Assembly (NCBI GenBank): GCA_030697205.1
Contig: JAUYQP010000005.1
Coordinates: 1 to 41,505 of the forward strand
Source of the DNA: Mycobacteriales bacterium
GTDB lineage: Bacteria; Actinomycetota; Actinomycetes; Mycobacteriales; SCTD01
Direction: 5' to 3'
Length of the DNA stretch: 41,505 nucleotides
Part shown: in pieces, positions 19,499 to 28,232 of the stretch
Layout of the letters: each line of letters opens with the position of its first letter
Position numbering within the stretch: position 1 is the first letter of the stretch
Notes under the pieces: generated by a model
Seen by the model: the letters and a program-made list of their open reading frames with translations, nothing else
What the model was told of the DNA's origin: nothing
Databases searched by the model: none
Made by a program: the position numbers and the translations under genes

Positions 19499-21474
19499 GC
19501 GAGATGTTCGAGACAGTCCTGGTCGCCAACCGCGGTGAGATCGCCTGCCGCGTCATCAAGACCCTGCGCGCCATGGGGATCCGCTCGGTCGCTGTCTACA
19601 GCGACGCCGACGCCGAGGCCCGCCACGTGCGCGAGGCCGACGTCGCAGTCCGCCTCGGTCCGGCCGCAGCCCGCGAGTCCTACCTGTCCATCGAGAAGGT
19701 CGTGCAGGCCTGCCTCGACACCGGCGCGCAGGCGGTCCACCCCGGCTACGGCTTCCTCGCCGAGAACGCCGACTTCGCCCGGGCCCTGGAGGCCGCGGGG
19801 ATCGTCTTCATCGGCCCGCCGGTCCACGCCGTCGAGGTGATGGGCGACAAGATCTCCGCCAAGCAGACGGTCTCCGCGGCGGGGGTTCCCGTCGTACCCG
19901 GCCGGTCGGTGCCCGGGATGACCGACGACGACCTCTACGCCGCGGCGCTCGAGGTCGGCTTCCCCGTGCTGCTCAAGCCGAGCGCCGGTGGCGGCGGCAA
20001 GGGCATGCACCTCGTCGAGGCCGAGCCGGAGCTGCGGGCCGCGATCGAGCGGGCCCGGCGCGAGGCCGCGTCGTCCTTCGGCGACGACACGCTCTTCCTC
20101 GAGCGCTTCGTCGACACCCCGCGCCACATCGAGGTGCAGGTCCTCGCCGACGGTCACGGCAACGTCGTGCACCTCGGCGAGCGCGAGTGCTCGCTGCAGC
20201 GCCGCCACCAGAAGGTCGTCGAGGAGGCGCCGTCGGCGCTGCTCGACGCGGCCACCCGCGCGCGCATCGGGGCCTCTGCGGTCGAGACCGCGCGGTCCGT
20301 CGGCTACACCGGCGCCGGCACCGTGGAGTTCATCGTCCCGGCCGCGAGCCCCGACGAGTTCTTCTTCATGGAGATGAACACCCGGCTGCAGGTCGAGCAC
20401 CCGGTCACCGAGCTCGTCACCGGCATCGACCTCGTCGAGCAGCAGGTGCGGGTCGCGGCCGGCGAGCCGCTGCCCTTCACCCAGGACGACATCACCCTGA
20501 CCGGCCACGCGGTCGAGGTCAGGGTCTACGCCGAGGACCCCGCTCGCGGCTTCCTGCCCACCGGCGGCCGGGCGCTGCTCGTGCGCGAGCCCGGCGACGT
20601 GCGGGTCGACTCGAGCCTCGTCGAGGGCGGCGTCGTCGGCACCACCTACGACCCGATGCTGTCGAAGGTCATCGCCTACGGCCGCGACCGCGCCGAGGCG
20701 CTGGCCCGGCTGGACGGCGCGCTGTCGCGGACCGCCGTCCTCGGTGTCGGCACCAACACCGCCTTCCTGCGCGCGCTGCTCGCCCACCCCGACGTCGTCG
20801 CGGGCCGGCTCGACACCGGGCTCATCGACCGCGAGGTCGCGGGTCTCGTGGACGTGCCCGTCCCGGCGGAGGCGCTCGCGGCCTTCGCGATGGACCGGCT
20901 CGCGCGGCTCACCCCGACGGGCGCGCTCGTCGACCCGTGGGACCTGCCGACCTCGTGGCGACCGAGCGGTCCCGCGGAGATGGCCTGGGACCTCGTCGTC
21001 GCGGGCGCCCGCCACACTGTCGCGGTGCGCGGCTCGGCTCGCGCCGCCGCGGTCCGCGTCGACGGCGGCGAGCCCGTCGCGGTCCGCGCGGCCGTGCGGG
21101 GTCGCGAGCTCGCGCTCACCGTCGATGGCGTGACGACGACCTTCCTCGTCGCGCACGAGGGCGACGTCGTCCACCTCGGACGAGGCGGTGCGGCCTGGGC
21201 GCTGTCCGAGGCGCAGCGGGTCGGCAAGGCCGGTGCGTCGGCGAGCCACAGCGGCGACGTGCTGTCGCCCATGCCCGGCTCCGTGGTGGCGGTCCACGTC
21301 ACCGAGGGGGAGGCTGTCACCGCAGGGCAGTCGCTGCTCGTGGTGGAGGCGATGAAGATGGAGCACACCCTCACCGCTCCCTTCGACGGGACGGTCACCG
21401 AGCTGCGCGCGCGCACCGGCGACCAGGTCAAGGTCGACCAGCTGCTGGCGATCGTCGAGCCGGTGACCCCGTGA
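19495..21474 (+). CDS. mccA: Methylcrotonyl-CoA carboxylase, alpha (biotin carboxylase / biotin carrier) subunit
   Basis: 659 aa. Biotin carboxylase domain about 1-450: [18 protein letters not shown], the glycine-rich ATP loop [48 protein letters not shown] linker region (about 460-585) leads to the carrier domain, with VVEAMKMEH whose lysine (about K621) is biotinylated. It starts at GTG 19495, overlapping the mccB stop by four bases; its own stop overlaps the HMG-CoA lyase start in the same way, so translation is probably coupled and the subunits made in fixed ratio. Confidence 0.95.
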   Translation: MSEMFETVLVANRGEIACRVIKTLRAMGIRSVAVYSDADAEARHVREADVAVRLGPAAARESYLSIEKVVQACLDTGAQAVHPGYGFLAENADFARALEAAGIVFIGPPVHAVEVMGDKISAKQTVSAAGVPVVPGRSVPGMTDDDLYAAALEVGFPVLLKPSAGGGGKGMHLVEAEPELRAAIERARREAASSFGDDTLFLERFVDTPRHIEVQVLADGHGNVVHLGERECSLQRRHQKVVEEAPSALLDAATRARIGASAVETARSVGYTGAGTVEFIVPAASPDEFFFMEMNTRLQVEHPVTELVTGIDLVEQQVRVAAGEPLPFTQDDITLTGHAVEVRVYAEDPARGFLPTGGRALLVREPGDVRVDSSLVEGGVVGTTYDPMLSKVIAYGRDRAEALARLDGALSRTAVLGVGTNTAFLRALLAHPDVVAGRLDTGLIDREVAGLVDVPVPAEALAAFAMDRLARLTPTGALVDPWDLPTSWRPSGPAEMAWDLVVAGARHTVAVRGSARAAAVRVDGGEPVAVRAAVRGRELALTVDGVTTTFLVAHEGDVVHLGRGGAAWALSEAQRVGKAGASASHSGDVLSPMPGSVVAVHVTEGEAVTAGQSLLVVEAMKMEHTLTAPFDGTVTELRARTGDQVKVDQLLAIVEPVTP

Positions 21475-22409
21475 CGTCCTACGGCACGACACCGCTGCCG
21501 GGCCTGCCCGACCGCGTCACGATCTACGAGGTCGGTGCCCGCGACGGCCTGCAGAACGAGAAGGCGCTCGTCCCCGTCGAGGTCAAGGCAGAGCTCGTAC
21601 GCCGGCTCGTCGCCGCCGGCCACACCGCGGTCGAGCTGACGTCGTTCGTCCACCCGAAGTGGGTGCCCCAGCTCGCCGACGCCGCCGAGCTGCTCGACCT
21701 GCTCGGGGACGTCGGGGTCCGCGCCCCGGTCCTCGTGCCCAACGAGAAGGGCCTGGAGCGGGCGCTCGCCGCAGGTGTCCGCGAGGTCGCCGTCTTCGGG
21801 TCGGCGACGGAGTCCTTCGCGCAGCGCAACCTCAACCGGTCGGTCGCCGAGTCCCTTGAGATGTTCGCGCCGGTCGTGAAGACCGCCCGCGACGAGGGGC
21901 TCGCGGTCCGCGGCTACCTCTCGATGTGCTTCGGCGACCCGTGGGAGGGCGAGGTCGTGCCGGCGCAGGTCGTCGGGCCCGCCCTGGCGCTGTTCGAGCA
22001 GGGCATCGGTGAGCTGTCCCTCGGCGACACCATCGGCGTCGCCACCCCCGGCCAGGTCGTCGCGCTGCTCGACGCGTTGGAGGCCGCCGGCATCGCGCGG
22101 TCCTCGCTCGCGGTGCACTTCCACGACACCTACGGCCAGGCACTGGCCAACACGATCGTCGCGCTGCAGCACGGTGTCACCACCGTCGACGCGAGCGCAG
22201 GCGGCCTCGGCGGCTGCCCCTACGCGAAGTCGGCTACCGGCAACCTCGCCACCGAGGACCTGCTCTGGCAGCTCGAGGGCCTCGGCGTCTCGACCGGCGT
22301 CGACCTCACCGCCATGGTCGAGACCTCGGTCTGGATGGCCGCGCAGCTCGGCCGCCCCTCCCCGTCCCGCACCGTCACCGCTCTCGCACCGAATCTCCTG
22401 GAGTCCTGA
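21471..22409 (+). CDS. mvaB: Hydroxymethylglutaryl-CoA lyase
   Basis: 312 aa. It cleaves HMG-CoA to acetyl-CoA and acetoacetate, ending leucine breakdown. The TIM-barrel family motifs are [12 protein letters not shown] (metal ligand D25), [37 protein letters not shown] (H216, H218) and [15 protein letters not shown] with the active-site C249. Starts at GTG 21471, overlapping the mccA stop as GTGA. Its last stop base is the first base of the acyl-CoA dehydrogenase start (TGATG). Confidence 0.95.
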   Translation: MTSYGTTPLPGLPDRVTIYEVGARDGLQNEKALVPVEVKAELVRRLVAAGHTAVELTSFVHPKWVPQLADAAELLDLLGDVGVRAPVLVPNEKGLERALAAGVREVAVFGSATESFAQRNLNRSVAESLEMFAPVVKTARDEGLAVRGYLSMCFGDPWEGEVVPAQVVGPALALFEQGIGELSLGDTIGVATPGQVVALLDALEAAGIARSSLAVHFHDTYGQALANTIVALQHGVTTVDASAGGLGGCPYAKSATGNLATEDLLWQLEGLGVSTGVDLTAMVETSVWMAAQLGRPSPSRTVTALAPNLLES

Positions 22410-23563
22410 TGTCCCTCGACACCCGCCTCACCGACGACCAGCTGCAGCTCAAGAAGGTCGTCCAGGAGTTCGCCAACGAGGTCGTCGCGCCGGTGTCCTA
22501 CCACCACGACAAGACCAAGACCTTCCCCTACGACGTGGTGCGGCAGATGGGGGAGATGGGGCTGTTCGGCCTGCCGTTCCCCGAGGAGTTCGGCGGGATG
22601 GGCGGCGACTACTTCACGCTGTGCATCGCCCTCGAGGAGCTCGGCAAGGTCGACCAGTCGGTCGCCATGACGCTCGAGGCCGGCTGCTCGCTCGGCGCGA
22701 TGCCGGTCTACCGCTTCGGCACCGACGCGCAGAAGGCCGAGTGGCTGCCGCGGCTGGTCAGCGGCGAGGCGCTCGGTGCCTTCGGGCTCACCGAGGCCGG
22801 CGGCGGCAGCGACGCCGGCGCGACCCGCACGACCGCTCGCCTCGAGGACGGGCAGTGGCTGATCAACGGCACCAAGGCCTTCATCACCAACAGCGGCACC
22901 GACATCACGCAGCTCGTGACGGTCACGGCCGTGACCGGCGAGAAGGCCGACGGGCGCAAGGAGATCTCCGCGATCCTCGTGCCCGTGCCGACGCCTGGCT
23001 TCACGGCGGAGCCGGCGTACGACAAGGTGGGCTGGAACGCCAGTGACACCCACCCGCTGACCTTCGACGACGTGCGGGTGCCGGAGGAGAACCTCCTCGG
23101 CGAGCGCGGCCGCGGCTACGCCAACTTCCTGTCGATCCTCGACGAGGGTCGCATCGCGATCGCCGCCGTGTCGGTCGGTGCGGCGCAGGGCTGCGTCGAC
23201 GCGTCGGTGAAGTACGCCAAGGAGCGCGAGGCCTTCGGCAAGCCGATCGGCCACTACCAGGGCATCGCGTTCAAGATCGCCCGCATGGAGGCGCGCGCCC
23301 ACGCGGCCCGCACCGCCTACTACGACGCGGCGGCGAAGATGCTGGCCGGGCTGCCGTTCAAGAAGGAGGCCTCGATCGCCAAGCTCGTCGCCGGCGAGGC
23401 CGCGATGGACAACGCCCGCGACGCGACGCAGGTCCACGGCGGCTACGGCTTCATGAACGAGTACGTCGTGTCCCGCCACTACCGCGACTCGAAGATCCTC
23501 GAGATCGGTGAGGGCACCACCGAGGTGCAGCTCATGCTCATCGCCCGCGACCTCGGCCTCTAG
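22409..23563 (+). CDS. Acyl-CoA dehydrogenase, short/branched-chain type
   Basis: 384 aa. This FAD enzyme should make the alpha-beta double bond of isovaleryl-CoA or a related acyl-CoA for the operon. Motifs: FGLTEAGGGSDAGATRT, WLINGTKAFITNSG, EREAFGKPIGHYQGIAFKIA, QVHGGYGFMNEY and EIGEGTTEVQLMLIARDLGL. The probable base is E368 in GEGTTEVQ, the short/medium-chain position; isovaleryl-CoA dehydrogenases instead use a glutamate near 254, where this protein reads LDEGRIAI with glycine aligned. The name isovaleryl-CoA dehydrogenase therefore rests on context only. ATG 22409 has GGAG upstream. Last gene of the operon, followed by a hairpin. Confidence 0.9.
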   Translation: MSLDTRLTDDQLQLKKVVQEFANEVVAPVSYHHDKTKTFPYDVVRQMGEMGLFGLPFPEEFGGMGGDYFTLCIALEELGKVDQSVAMTLEAGCSLGAMPVYRFGTDAQKAEWLPRLVSGEALGAFGLTEAGGGSDAGATRTTARLEDGQWLINGTKAFITNSGTDITQLVTVTAVTGEKADGRKEISAILVPVPTPGFTAEPAYDKVGWNASDTHPLTFDDVRVPEENLLGERGRGYANFLSILDEGRIAIAAVSVGAAQGCVDASVKYAKEREAFGKPIGHYQGIAFKIARMEARAHAARTAYYDAAAKMLAGLPFKKEASIAKLVAGEAAMDNARDATQVHGGYGFMNEYVVSRHYRDSKILEIGEGTTEVQLMLIARDLGL

Positions 23564-23598
23564 TCCACACGACCAGGAGTACGCCGAAGCCCGTCAGC

Positions 23599-23622
23599 GA
23601 GCGACCTCACCTGCGGTCGCTC
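23599..23622 (+). terminator. Hairpin ending the leucine operon
   Basis: GAGCGACC (23599-23606) and GGTCGCTC (23615-23622) form a perfect 8-bp stem with an 8-base loop, 36 bases after the dehydrogenase stop. No T-run follows. Confidence 0.55.
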
Positions 23623-23695
23623 AGTGCGTAGGCCGCCTCTCCCTTGGGTCGCCGATCACCAGCAACGCTGAGGCCATGGGCGCCGAGCGCCCCAG

Positions 23696-23710
23696 TACAG
23701 TCGGCCGATG
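23696..23710 (+). promoter_or_regulatory. Probable leaderless promoter of the LAATG surface protein
   Basis: TACAGT at 23696-23701 fits TAnnnT and lies 6 bases before ATG 23708. No Shine-Dalgarno sequence is seen. Confidence 0.45.
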
Positions 23711-25393
23711 GTCGCCAGGAGCATCGCGTCGTGCCGCACCTCACGAGTCCGGGTGGCGCTGGCTGTCACGGCGGTCGTGGTGCTCGTCGCCTCCGGGAGC
23801 GCTTCCGCGACCGATGCAGCACCGACCCAGTCCCGCGCTCAGCGCAGCGCCGTGCCTGCCGAGCCAGTGCTGCAGGCGGTTCCCAGGGCGGTCTGCGGGC
23901 CCAACGCACGCCAGGAGACCGGGATTCAGGGCCGGATCAGCCGAGCGGACCACGTGAGTGGCCTGGCCGCGAAGGGGCTGCAGTGCAACGCCGAGCTCGT
24001 CGGCAAGCACACCCAGGAGAAGGTCGGGGTCGACGGCACGATCGTCGGCACCGTCGGTGGCTACAAGGTCCTGCGCTACAAGGACAAGCAGGGCAACGAG
24101 TGCGCCTACTACGACACCTCGCTGCTGCCCCCGACCAACGCCGGCGATGGCAACCTCGGCGTACGCGTGCTCGACATGAACGACCCGAAGAACCCCAAGC
24201 TCTCGATGGTCCTCGACTCGGTCGCGATGGTCTCCCCGCACGAGTCGCTTGTCCTCAGCGAGAAGCGCGGCCTGCTGATGGCGGTCGCCGGCAACCTCGC
24301 CCAGGCCGCACTGCCGGGGATCGTCGACATCTACGACCTCGAGGGCCCGCTCGGCTGCTCCGTCCCGATCCTGACGTCGTCGACGCCCCTGGGCATCTTC
24401 GGCCACGAGAGCGGGCTCGCCCCTGACGGCAACACCTTCTACTCCGCGTCGTTCTCGACCAAGACCGTCGTCGCCCTCGACATCAGCAATGCCTCGCTAC
24501 CTGTGATCCTCGGCTACATCCCGGTCAACTCGCACGGCCTGTCGATCTCCCAAGACGGCATGCGGGCCTACGTCGCCAAGGACGCCGCCTACGTCGCCGC
24601 GGACGGCGACACCGGCGACTTCGGTCTCGGCATCTACGACATCAGTGACTTCCAGAACCGCAAGCCCAACCCTGTGGGCCGGGAGATCTCCTCGCTGACC
24701 TGGAAGGGCATCAGCATTCCGCAGAGCACTGTGCCGATCACCATCAAGGGCAAGCCGTTCGTCCTCGAGTCCGACGAGTTCGGCCCGGGCGCATCCCGAC
24801 TCATCGACATCACCAACGACGCGACGCCGTTCGTCATCTCCAACCTTCGCTTGCAGGTGCACCAGGCCGACATCCGCAAGGCCAACCCGAGCATGGAGGA
24901 CGACCCGGGCGTCAACACGCCCTTCGCGTTCGCGCAGGACTACACCGGCCACTTCTGCAACGTGCCGACCCTGGTCGACCCGCCGATCGTCGCCTGCAGC
25001 ATGGCGGTCTCGGGCCTTCGGATCTTCAACATCGAGGATCCGTACCACCCCTACGAGGCCGCCTACTTCACGGCGCCGGTGCAGACCAGGGCCGTTCCGG
25101 AGGGCTCCAACTGGGCGTACTCGATGCCGGCCTTCGTGCCTGAGCGCAAGGAGGTCTGGTACTCCGAGGCCTACACCGGCTTCTACGCCGTGAAGCTCAC
25201 CAACGGCGCTTGGCCCGACGCACAGGCAGCCCCGTCCGCGCCAGTGGTACCGCCTGTCGCTCCGCCGGCGGCTGCCCCCGCCCCCACCGCAGGAGGCAAC
25301 CTGGCCGCGACCGGCCCGATCCCCTGGCTGCCGATGGCCGCGTTCGGCGTGCTCGTGCTGGCCGTCGTCGTCCGCCACCGGCGCACCGCCTGA
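23708..25393 (+). CDS. Secreted beta-propeller-like (LVIVD-type) protein with LAATG cell-wall anchor
   Basis: 561 aa. A signal peptide (ALAVTAVVVLVASGSASA, cleavage near residue 34) precedes a large extracellular region with repeated strands like LGVRVLDMNDPKNPKL, IVDIYDLEGP, VVALDISNASLPVILGY and LRIFNIEDPYHPYEA, the pattern of LVIVD-repeat propellers. An Ala/Pro linker (about 505-530) leads to LAATG (532-536), a hydrophobic span and a basic tail RHRRTA: a sorting signal of the LAxTG form used by class E sortases of actinobacteria. It should be covalently wall-linked. Function of the propeller unknown; an enzyme or adhesin role cannot be told apart. No sortase gene lies in the window. Confidence 0.85.
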   Translation: MVARSIASCRTSRVRVALAVTAVVVLVASGSASATDAAPTQSRAQRSAVPAEPVLQAVPRAVCGPNARQETGIQGRISRADHVSGLAAKGLQCNAELVGKHTQEKVGVDGTIVGTVGGYKVLRYKDKQGNECAYYDTSLLPPTNAGDGNLGVRVLDMNDPKNPKLSMVLDSVAMVSPHESLVLSEKRGLLMAVAGNLAQAALPGIVDIYDLEGPLGCSVPILTSSTPLGIFGHESGLAPDGNTFYSASFSTKTVVALDISNASLPVILGYIPVNSHGLSISQDGMRAYVAKDAAYVAADGDTGDFGLGIYDISDFQNRKPNPVGREISSLTWKGISIPQSTVPITIKGKPFVLESDEFGPGASRLIDITNDATPFVISNLRLQVHQADIRKANPSMEDDPGVNTPFAFAQDYTGHFCNVPTLVDPPIVACSMAVSGLRIFNIEDPYHPYEAAYFTAPVQTRAVPEGSNWAYSMPAFVPERKEVWYSEAYTGFYAVKLTNGAWPDAQAAPSAPVVPPVAPPAAAPAPTAGGNLAATGPIPWLPMAAFGVLVLAVVVRHRRTA

Positions 25394-25401
25394 GCGGCGG
25401 T

Positions 25402-25415
25402 CGGTTGCTGAACCG
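25402..25415. terminator. Weak hairpin between convergent genes
   Basis: CGGTT (25402-25406) and AACCG (25411-25415) form a short stem with loop GCTG in the 51-bp gap between the convergent surface-protein and ABM genes. It may assist termination from either side; the stem is only 5 bp. Confidence 0.25.
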
Positions 25416-25444
25416 TCGGTGATGCTCAGCCAGGCGCAGGACGC

Positions 25445-25741
25445 TCACACGCGGACCGGCGTCGCGTCGTACACCTGCATCTCCGGCGACGAGGTGGCCA
25501 GCGCCGTGAGGGCGGTGACGAAACGTCCGGACTCAGGGAGGTCGAAGTGAGCGCGGAGCGAGGCCGCGTCGTCCCAGATCTCGTGGAACACCAGGCGGTG
25601 CGCGTCCTCGACATCGACCTGCACGGAGTGCATGCGGCAACCCGCCTCGAGCCGCGATCGTCGTACGTGCTCGAGGGAGAGGCGCAGGGCTTCGTCGAGG
25701 GAGTCGGCCGCGACACGGACCGAGCCGGTCACGAGGATCAC
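25445..25741 (-). CDS. Antibiotic-biosynthesis-monooxygenase (ABM) fold protein
   Basis: 98 aa from GTG 25741 (VILVTGSVRVAADSLDEA), overlapping the NTF2-like gene stop as GTGA. The dimeric alpha-beta ABM pattern is clear: SLEHVRRSRLEAGCRMHSVQ, then HRLVFHEIWDDAASLRAHF and a final strand MQVYDATPV. Members include quinol monooxygenases, heme-degrading enzymes and proteins without known activity; the substrate is unknown. A longer frame upstream is open but only covers the neighbouring gene. The tight overlap suggests that it works with the NTF2-like protein. Confidence 0.8.
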   Translation of the reverse strand: MILVTGSVRVAADSLDEALRLSLEHVRRSRLEAGCRMHSVQVDVEDAHRLVFHEIWDDAASLRAHFDLPESGRFVTALTALATSSPEMQVYDATPVRV

Positions 25742-26205
25742 CGGGCTGACCGGAAGGCGGCCAGCCCGGCGCGGGCCGTGCCCTGGACCTTGCCGCGCAC
25801 GACTGGTGTCCAGCCGAGCAGCAGGCCCGGTGTCCCCAGGGCCTGCCGCGACCAGCCCCAGAAGCCAAAGTCGTCGCGCTGCTCGACGACGAGGCCGTCG
25901 CGGAAGCGGAAGGTCGAGCGGACGTCGTTGACGACGGGTCGGCCGGTCTGGGCGAAGGTGTAGTGCGCGATCCACCGGGCGGACCCGGTCGTCTCGTCAG
26001 CGGAGCACTGCGGCAGCTCGACGGTGAGGTCGGCGGAGCGCGACGTCAGCATCCGCCACATGTCCGCCGGCTCGCCGTCACGCAGGCCCTCGAAGACCGG
26101 GTCGGTGAAGGTCGCGTCGGGTGCGTAGAGCGTCGCCATGGCCTCGCCGTCACGGCGATCGAAGGCGGCGTAGAAGTCCCGCAGGGCCTGCTCGTTGGGA
26201 TGCAT
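25738..26205 (-). CDS. NTF2-like (SnoaL-type) protein
   Basis: 155 aa. The NTF2/SnoaL cone fold is seen in NEQALRDFYAAFDRRDGEAMATLYAPDATFTDPVF, ARWIAHYTFAQTGRPV and VRSTFRFRDGLVVEQRDDF. Such proteins are small isomerases/cyclases or binding proteins. The C-terminal LGWTPVVRGKVQGTARAGLAAF is a helix typical of the actinobacterial nuclear-transport-factor-2-like group. ATG 26205 has TACGGT six bases upstream (leaderless). Translationally coupled to the ABM gene. Function unknown. Confidence 0.85.
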   Translation of the reverse strand: MHPNEQALRDFYAAFDRRDGEAMATLYAPDATFTDPVFEGLRDGEPADMWRMLTSRSADLTVELPQCSADETTGSARWIAHYTFAQTGRPVVNDVRSTFRFRDGLVVEQRDDFGFWGWSRQALGTPGLLLGWTPVVRGKVQGTARAGLAAFRSAR

Positions 26206-26217
26206 GGCGGCACCGTA
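26203..26217 (-). promoter_or_regulatory. Probable leaderless promoter of the NTF2-like gene
   Basis: On the minus strand TACGGT (26217 down to 26212) lies 6 bases before ATG 26205. It fits TAnnnT, with no ribosome-binding site. Confidence 0.45.
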
Positions 26218-26233
26218 CGCGGGCCGGGTGGTG

Positions 26234-27541
26234 TCAGGAGTAGCGGAGGAGGGTGCCGCGGGCGAGCGGGCCGAACAGCAGCGTCGCGACGTCGGGCACC
26301 TCGTCGGCGGCCATGCCGAGGGCCGGCGCGACCGCGGCCCGCTCGAGCTCCTCCGACGACAGCAGCAGCGCGGGCGGGTCGGTCACCGAGCCCGAGCGGC
26401 AGTCCCCGGTCGTCACCCCGGGCGAGGCCGCCTCGAACTCGTCGCAATAGCCGTCGCGCGGCTCGTAGGTCGGCTGGAACGGTCGGACCGGCTCGCCGAT
26501 CAAGCCGTCGCACTTCGGACCGCTGTCGTCGACGTACTGCGGCTCGTCCCCGGGCTGGAAGCCGTTCTGGTCCTGCACGACCTCGAGGGTGATGTGCAGG
26601 CCGGGCTGCAGCCCGCCAAAGGTGTCCTCGGCGAGGGCGTTGGTGCGGGTGATGCCGTCGAGCAGGCAAGGGAAGCCGGGGGCGTAGCGGGCGTAGGCCT
26701 GCAGCGACGGAAGTGAGTCCTGGGACAGCCGCACGAGGCGCTGCTCGTTCTCGCGGAGGAAGGCCTCGGTCTCGTCGGAGAAGGCCGCGGTCGCGTCGAG
26801 GAAGCCCGACAGCTCGTCCTGCTGGTCGACGACCGACCGGCTGGAGAACGACAGGTCCTCGATGACCGACAGCAGGTCGGGCGCGGCTGCGTCGAGGGTG
26901 TCTGCGAAGTCGGCAAGCCCCCGGAAGTCCTGCTCCAGCGTGGGCAGCGACGGGTTGAGGTCGCGCAGGTAGGCGTCGAGCAGCTCGAGGTTGGCGCCGA
27001 GCCGGTCGCCCCGGTCGCGCAGCGCGGACGACAACGCGCCCAGCGTCGTCGACAGCTGCTCGGGCTTCAGGGTGCGCAGCAGCGGGAGCAGGTCGTCCAC
27101 CACGCGAGCGGTCTCGAGCGCGGTCGACGAGCGGTCCTGCGTGATGACGTCGCCGTCGGCCAGCCGGTCGGCGGAGGTGCCGGGGACCAGGGCCACGAAC
27201 TTCTCGCCGAACAGCGTCTTCGGCAGCAGCTGCGCGGTGACGTCGCCCGACAGCTGACCGATCATCGAGCGGTCCAGCTTGAGCTCGAGCTCTGCTCCGT
27301 CGTCGGTCGCGCTGACCTCGGAGACCCGCCCGACGATGAGGCCGCGGGCCTTCACGTCAGCGCCGGTCGTCAGCTGGTTGCCCGCCCGGTCGGCGCGCAG
27401 CAGCACGGTCGCCTCGTCGGCGAAGCGCTTTGTGTAGAGCGCGACCGTGGTCCAGACCAGCAGCGCGATCACGACGAGGAAGACCAGGCCGAGGACCCGG
27501 CGGCGGACGAGGGCGGCGCCGCGCGCGATGGGGGCGGACAC
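26234..27541 (-). CDS. MCE-family (MlaD domain) membrane-anchored protein, orphan
   Basis: 435 aa. A transmembrane anchor (VLGLVFLVVIALLVWTTVALY, about 16-36) is followed by the MCE/MlaD domain (about 40-118: VLLRADRAGNQLTTGADVKARG, LLPKTLFGEKFVALVPG) and the helical MCE C-terminal region (about 130-300). A Cys-containing tail after residue 300 is likely extracytoplasmic. MCE proteins form hexameric channels carrying lipids or sterols between membranes. No YrbE permease, Mkl ATPase or further mce gene is adjacent, unlike normal mce operons. Starts at GTG 27541, one base after the TetR stop, so it is co-transcribed with the regulator. Confidence 0.9.
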   Translation of the reverse strand: MSAPIARGAALVRRRVLGLVFLVVIALLVWTTVALYTKRFADEATVLLRADRAGNQLTTGADVKARGLIVGRVSEVSATDDGAELELKLDRSMIGQLSGDVTAQLLPKTLFGEKFVALVPGTSADRLADGDVITQDRSSTALETARVVDDLLPLLRTLKPEQLSTTLGALSSALRDRGDRLGANLELLDAYLRDLNPSLPTLEQDFRGLADFADTLDAAAPDLLSVIEDLSFSSRSVVDQQDELSGFLDATAAFSDETEAFLRENEQRLVRLSQDSLPSLQAYARYAPGFPCLLDGITRTNALAEDTFGGLQPGLHITLEVVQDQNGFQPGDEPQYVDDSGPKCDGLIGEPVRPFQPTYEPRDGYCDEFEAASPGVTTGDCRSGSVTDPPALLLSSEELERAAVAPALGMAADEVPDVATLLFGPLARGTLLRYS

Positions 27542-27542
27542 C

Positions 27543-28178
27543 TCAGCGCAGCCCGGACAGCACGGTGCGCGTGAAGTCCACGAGCCGATCGACGGGGTAG
27601 TGCTCGGGGTCGGTCAGCATCAGCCGGGCTGCTCCCTCGGCCAAGGTGAAGACCGAGCGGGCGAACAGGTCGGCGTCGAGGCCGGTCGGCCCGCTGCGGT
27701 GCGCGAGGCCCCAGTCGGTCAGCGCCGACAGCTGCCCCAGCATCGTCGCGCGGTGGGCCCGCACCCGCACCCGCATCTCCTCCGGGGCGCCCTCCGGTGG
27801 CAGCAGGATCACGCGCCAGGTCGCCGGGTCGTCGCGGATGGCGCAGAGGTACGCCGAGATCCCCGCGACCAGCAGCTCGTCCGGATCCGCGTCGCCGTCG
27901 GGGATCGACGGGAAGACGGCGGCCAGCTGGGTGAGGGCCCGTGCCTCGGACCGGTCGGCGAGCGCCATGAGCAGCTCGCCGCGGTCGGCGAAGACGCCGT
28001 AGACGACCGGTCGGGTGACGCCGGCCTCCTTCGCGACGCCGTCGACGGTGACCGCGTGGAAGCCGCGCTGCAAGGCGATCGCGAGGGCAGCGTCGAGCAG
28101 CTGCTCGCGGCGCTGGTCGGCGGGCAGCCGGGGCGCGTAGGGGCGCTTCGCGGGTGTTGCCACGGTCACACCGCGCAT
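27543..28178 (-). CDS. TetR family regulator of the monooxygenase operon and MCE gene
   Basis: 211 aa. The DNA-binding domain spans residues about 20-65 (RREQLLDAALAIALQRGFHAVTVDGVA, GVTRPVVYGVFADRGELL); the ligand domain includes DPATWRVILLPPEGAPEEMR. ATG 28178 sits at the edge of the tandem operator, so autoregulation is expected. In-frame GTGs at 28169 and 28163 are alternatives. It is divergent from the six-gene operon and precedes the MCE gene, so it probably controls both. Its inducer is unknown; a lipophilic ketone or acid would suit the neighbours. Confidence 0.9.
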   Translation of the reverse strand: MRGVTVATPAKRPYAPRLPADQRREQLLDAALAIALQRGFHAVTVDGVAKEAGVTRPVVYGVFADRGELLMALADRSEARALTQLAAVFPSIPDGDADPDELLVAGISAYLCAIRDDPATWRVILLPPEGAPEEMRVRVRAHRATMLGQLSALTDWGLAHRSGPTGLDADLFARSVFTLAEGAARLMLTDPEHYPVDRLVDFTRTVLSGLR

Positions 28179-28179
28179 G

Positions 28180-28207
28180 CTACACAGGTGTTGCTACATG
28201 AGTGTAG
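28180..28207. promoter_or_regulatory. Tandem 14-bp TetR operator dyads (CTACA-N4-TGTwG)
   Basis: Two adjacent 14-mers, CTACACAGGTGTTG (28180-28193) and CTACATGAGTGTAG (28194-28207), share CTACA-N4-TGT; the second is perfect in its arms, the first has one arm mismatch. They occupy the 54-bp gap between the TetR gene and the monooxygenase gene and overlap the -35 of the latter. Centre spacing is 14 bp. Confidence 0.7.
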
Positions 28208-28220
28208 GAATTGCGACAAT
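28191..28220 (+). promoter_or_regulatory. Putative promoter of the six-gene operon
   Basis: TTGCTA (28191-28196) and GACAAT (28215-28220) have an 18-base spacer. The -35 lies inside the tandem operator. GGAGG follows at about 28222 as the ribosome-binding site of the monooxygenase. Confidence 0.45.
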
Positions 28221-28232
28221 CCGGAGGAACGG

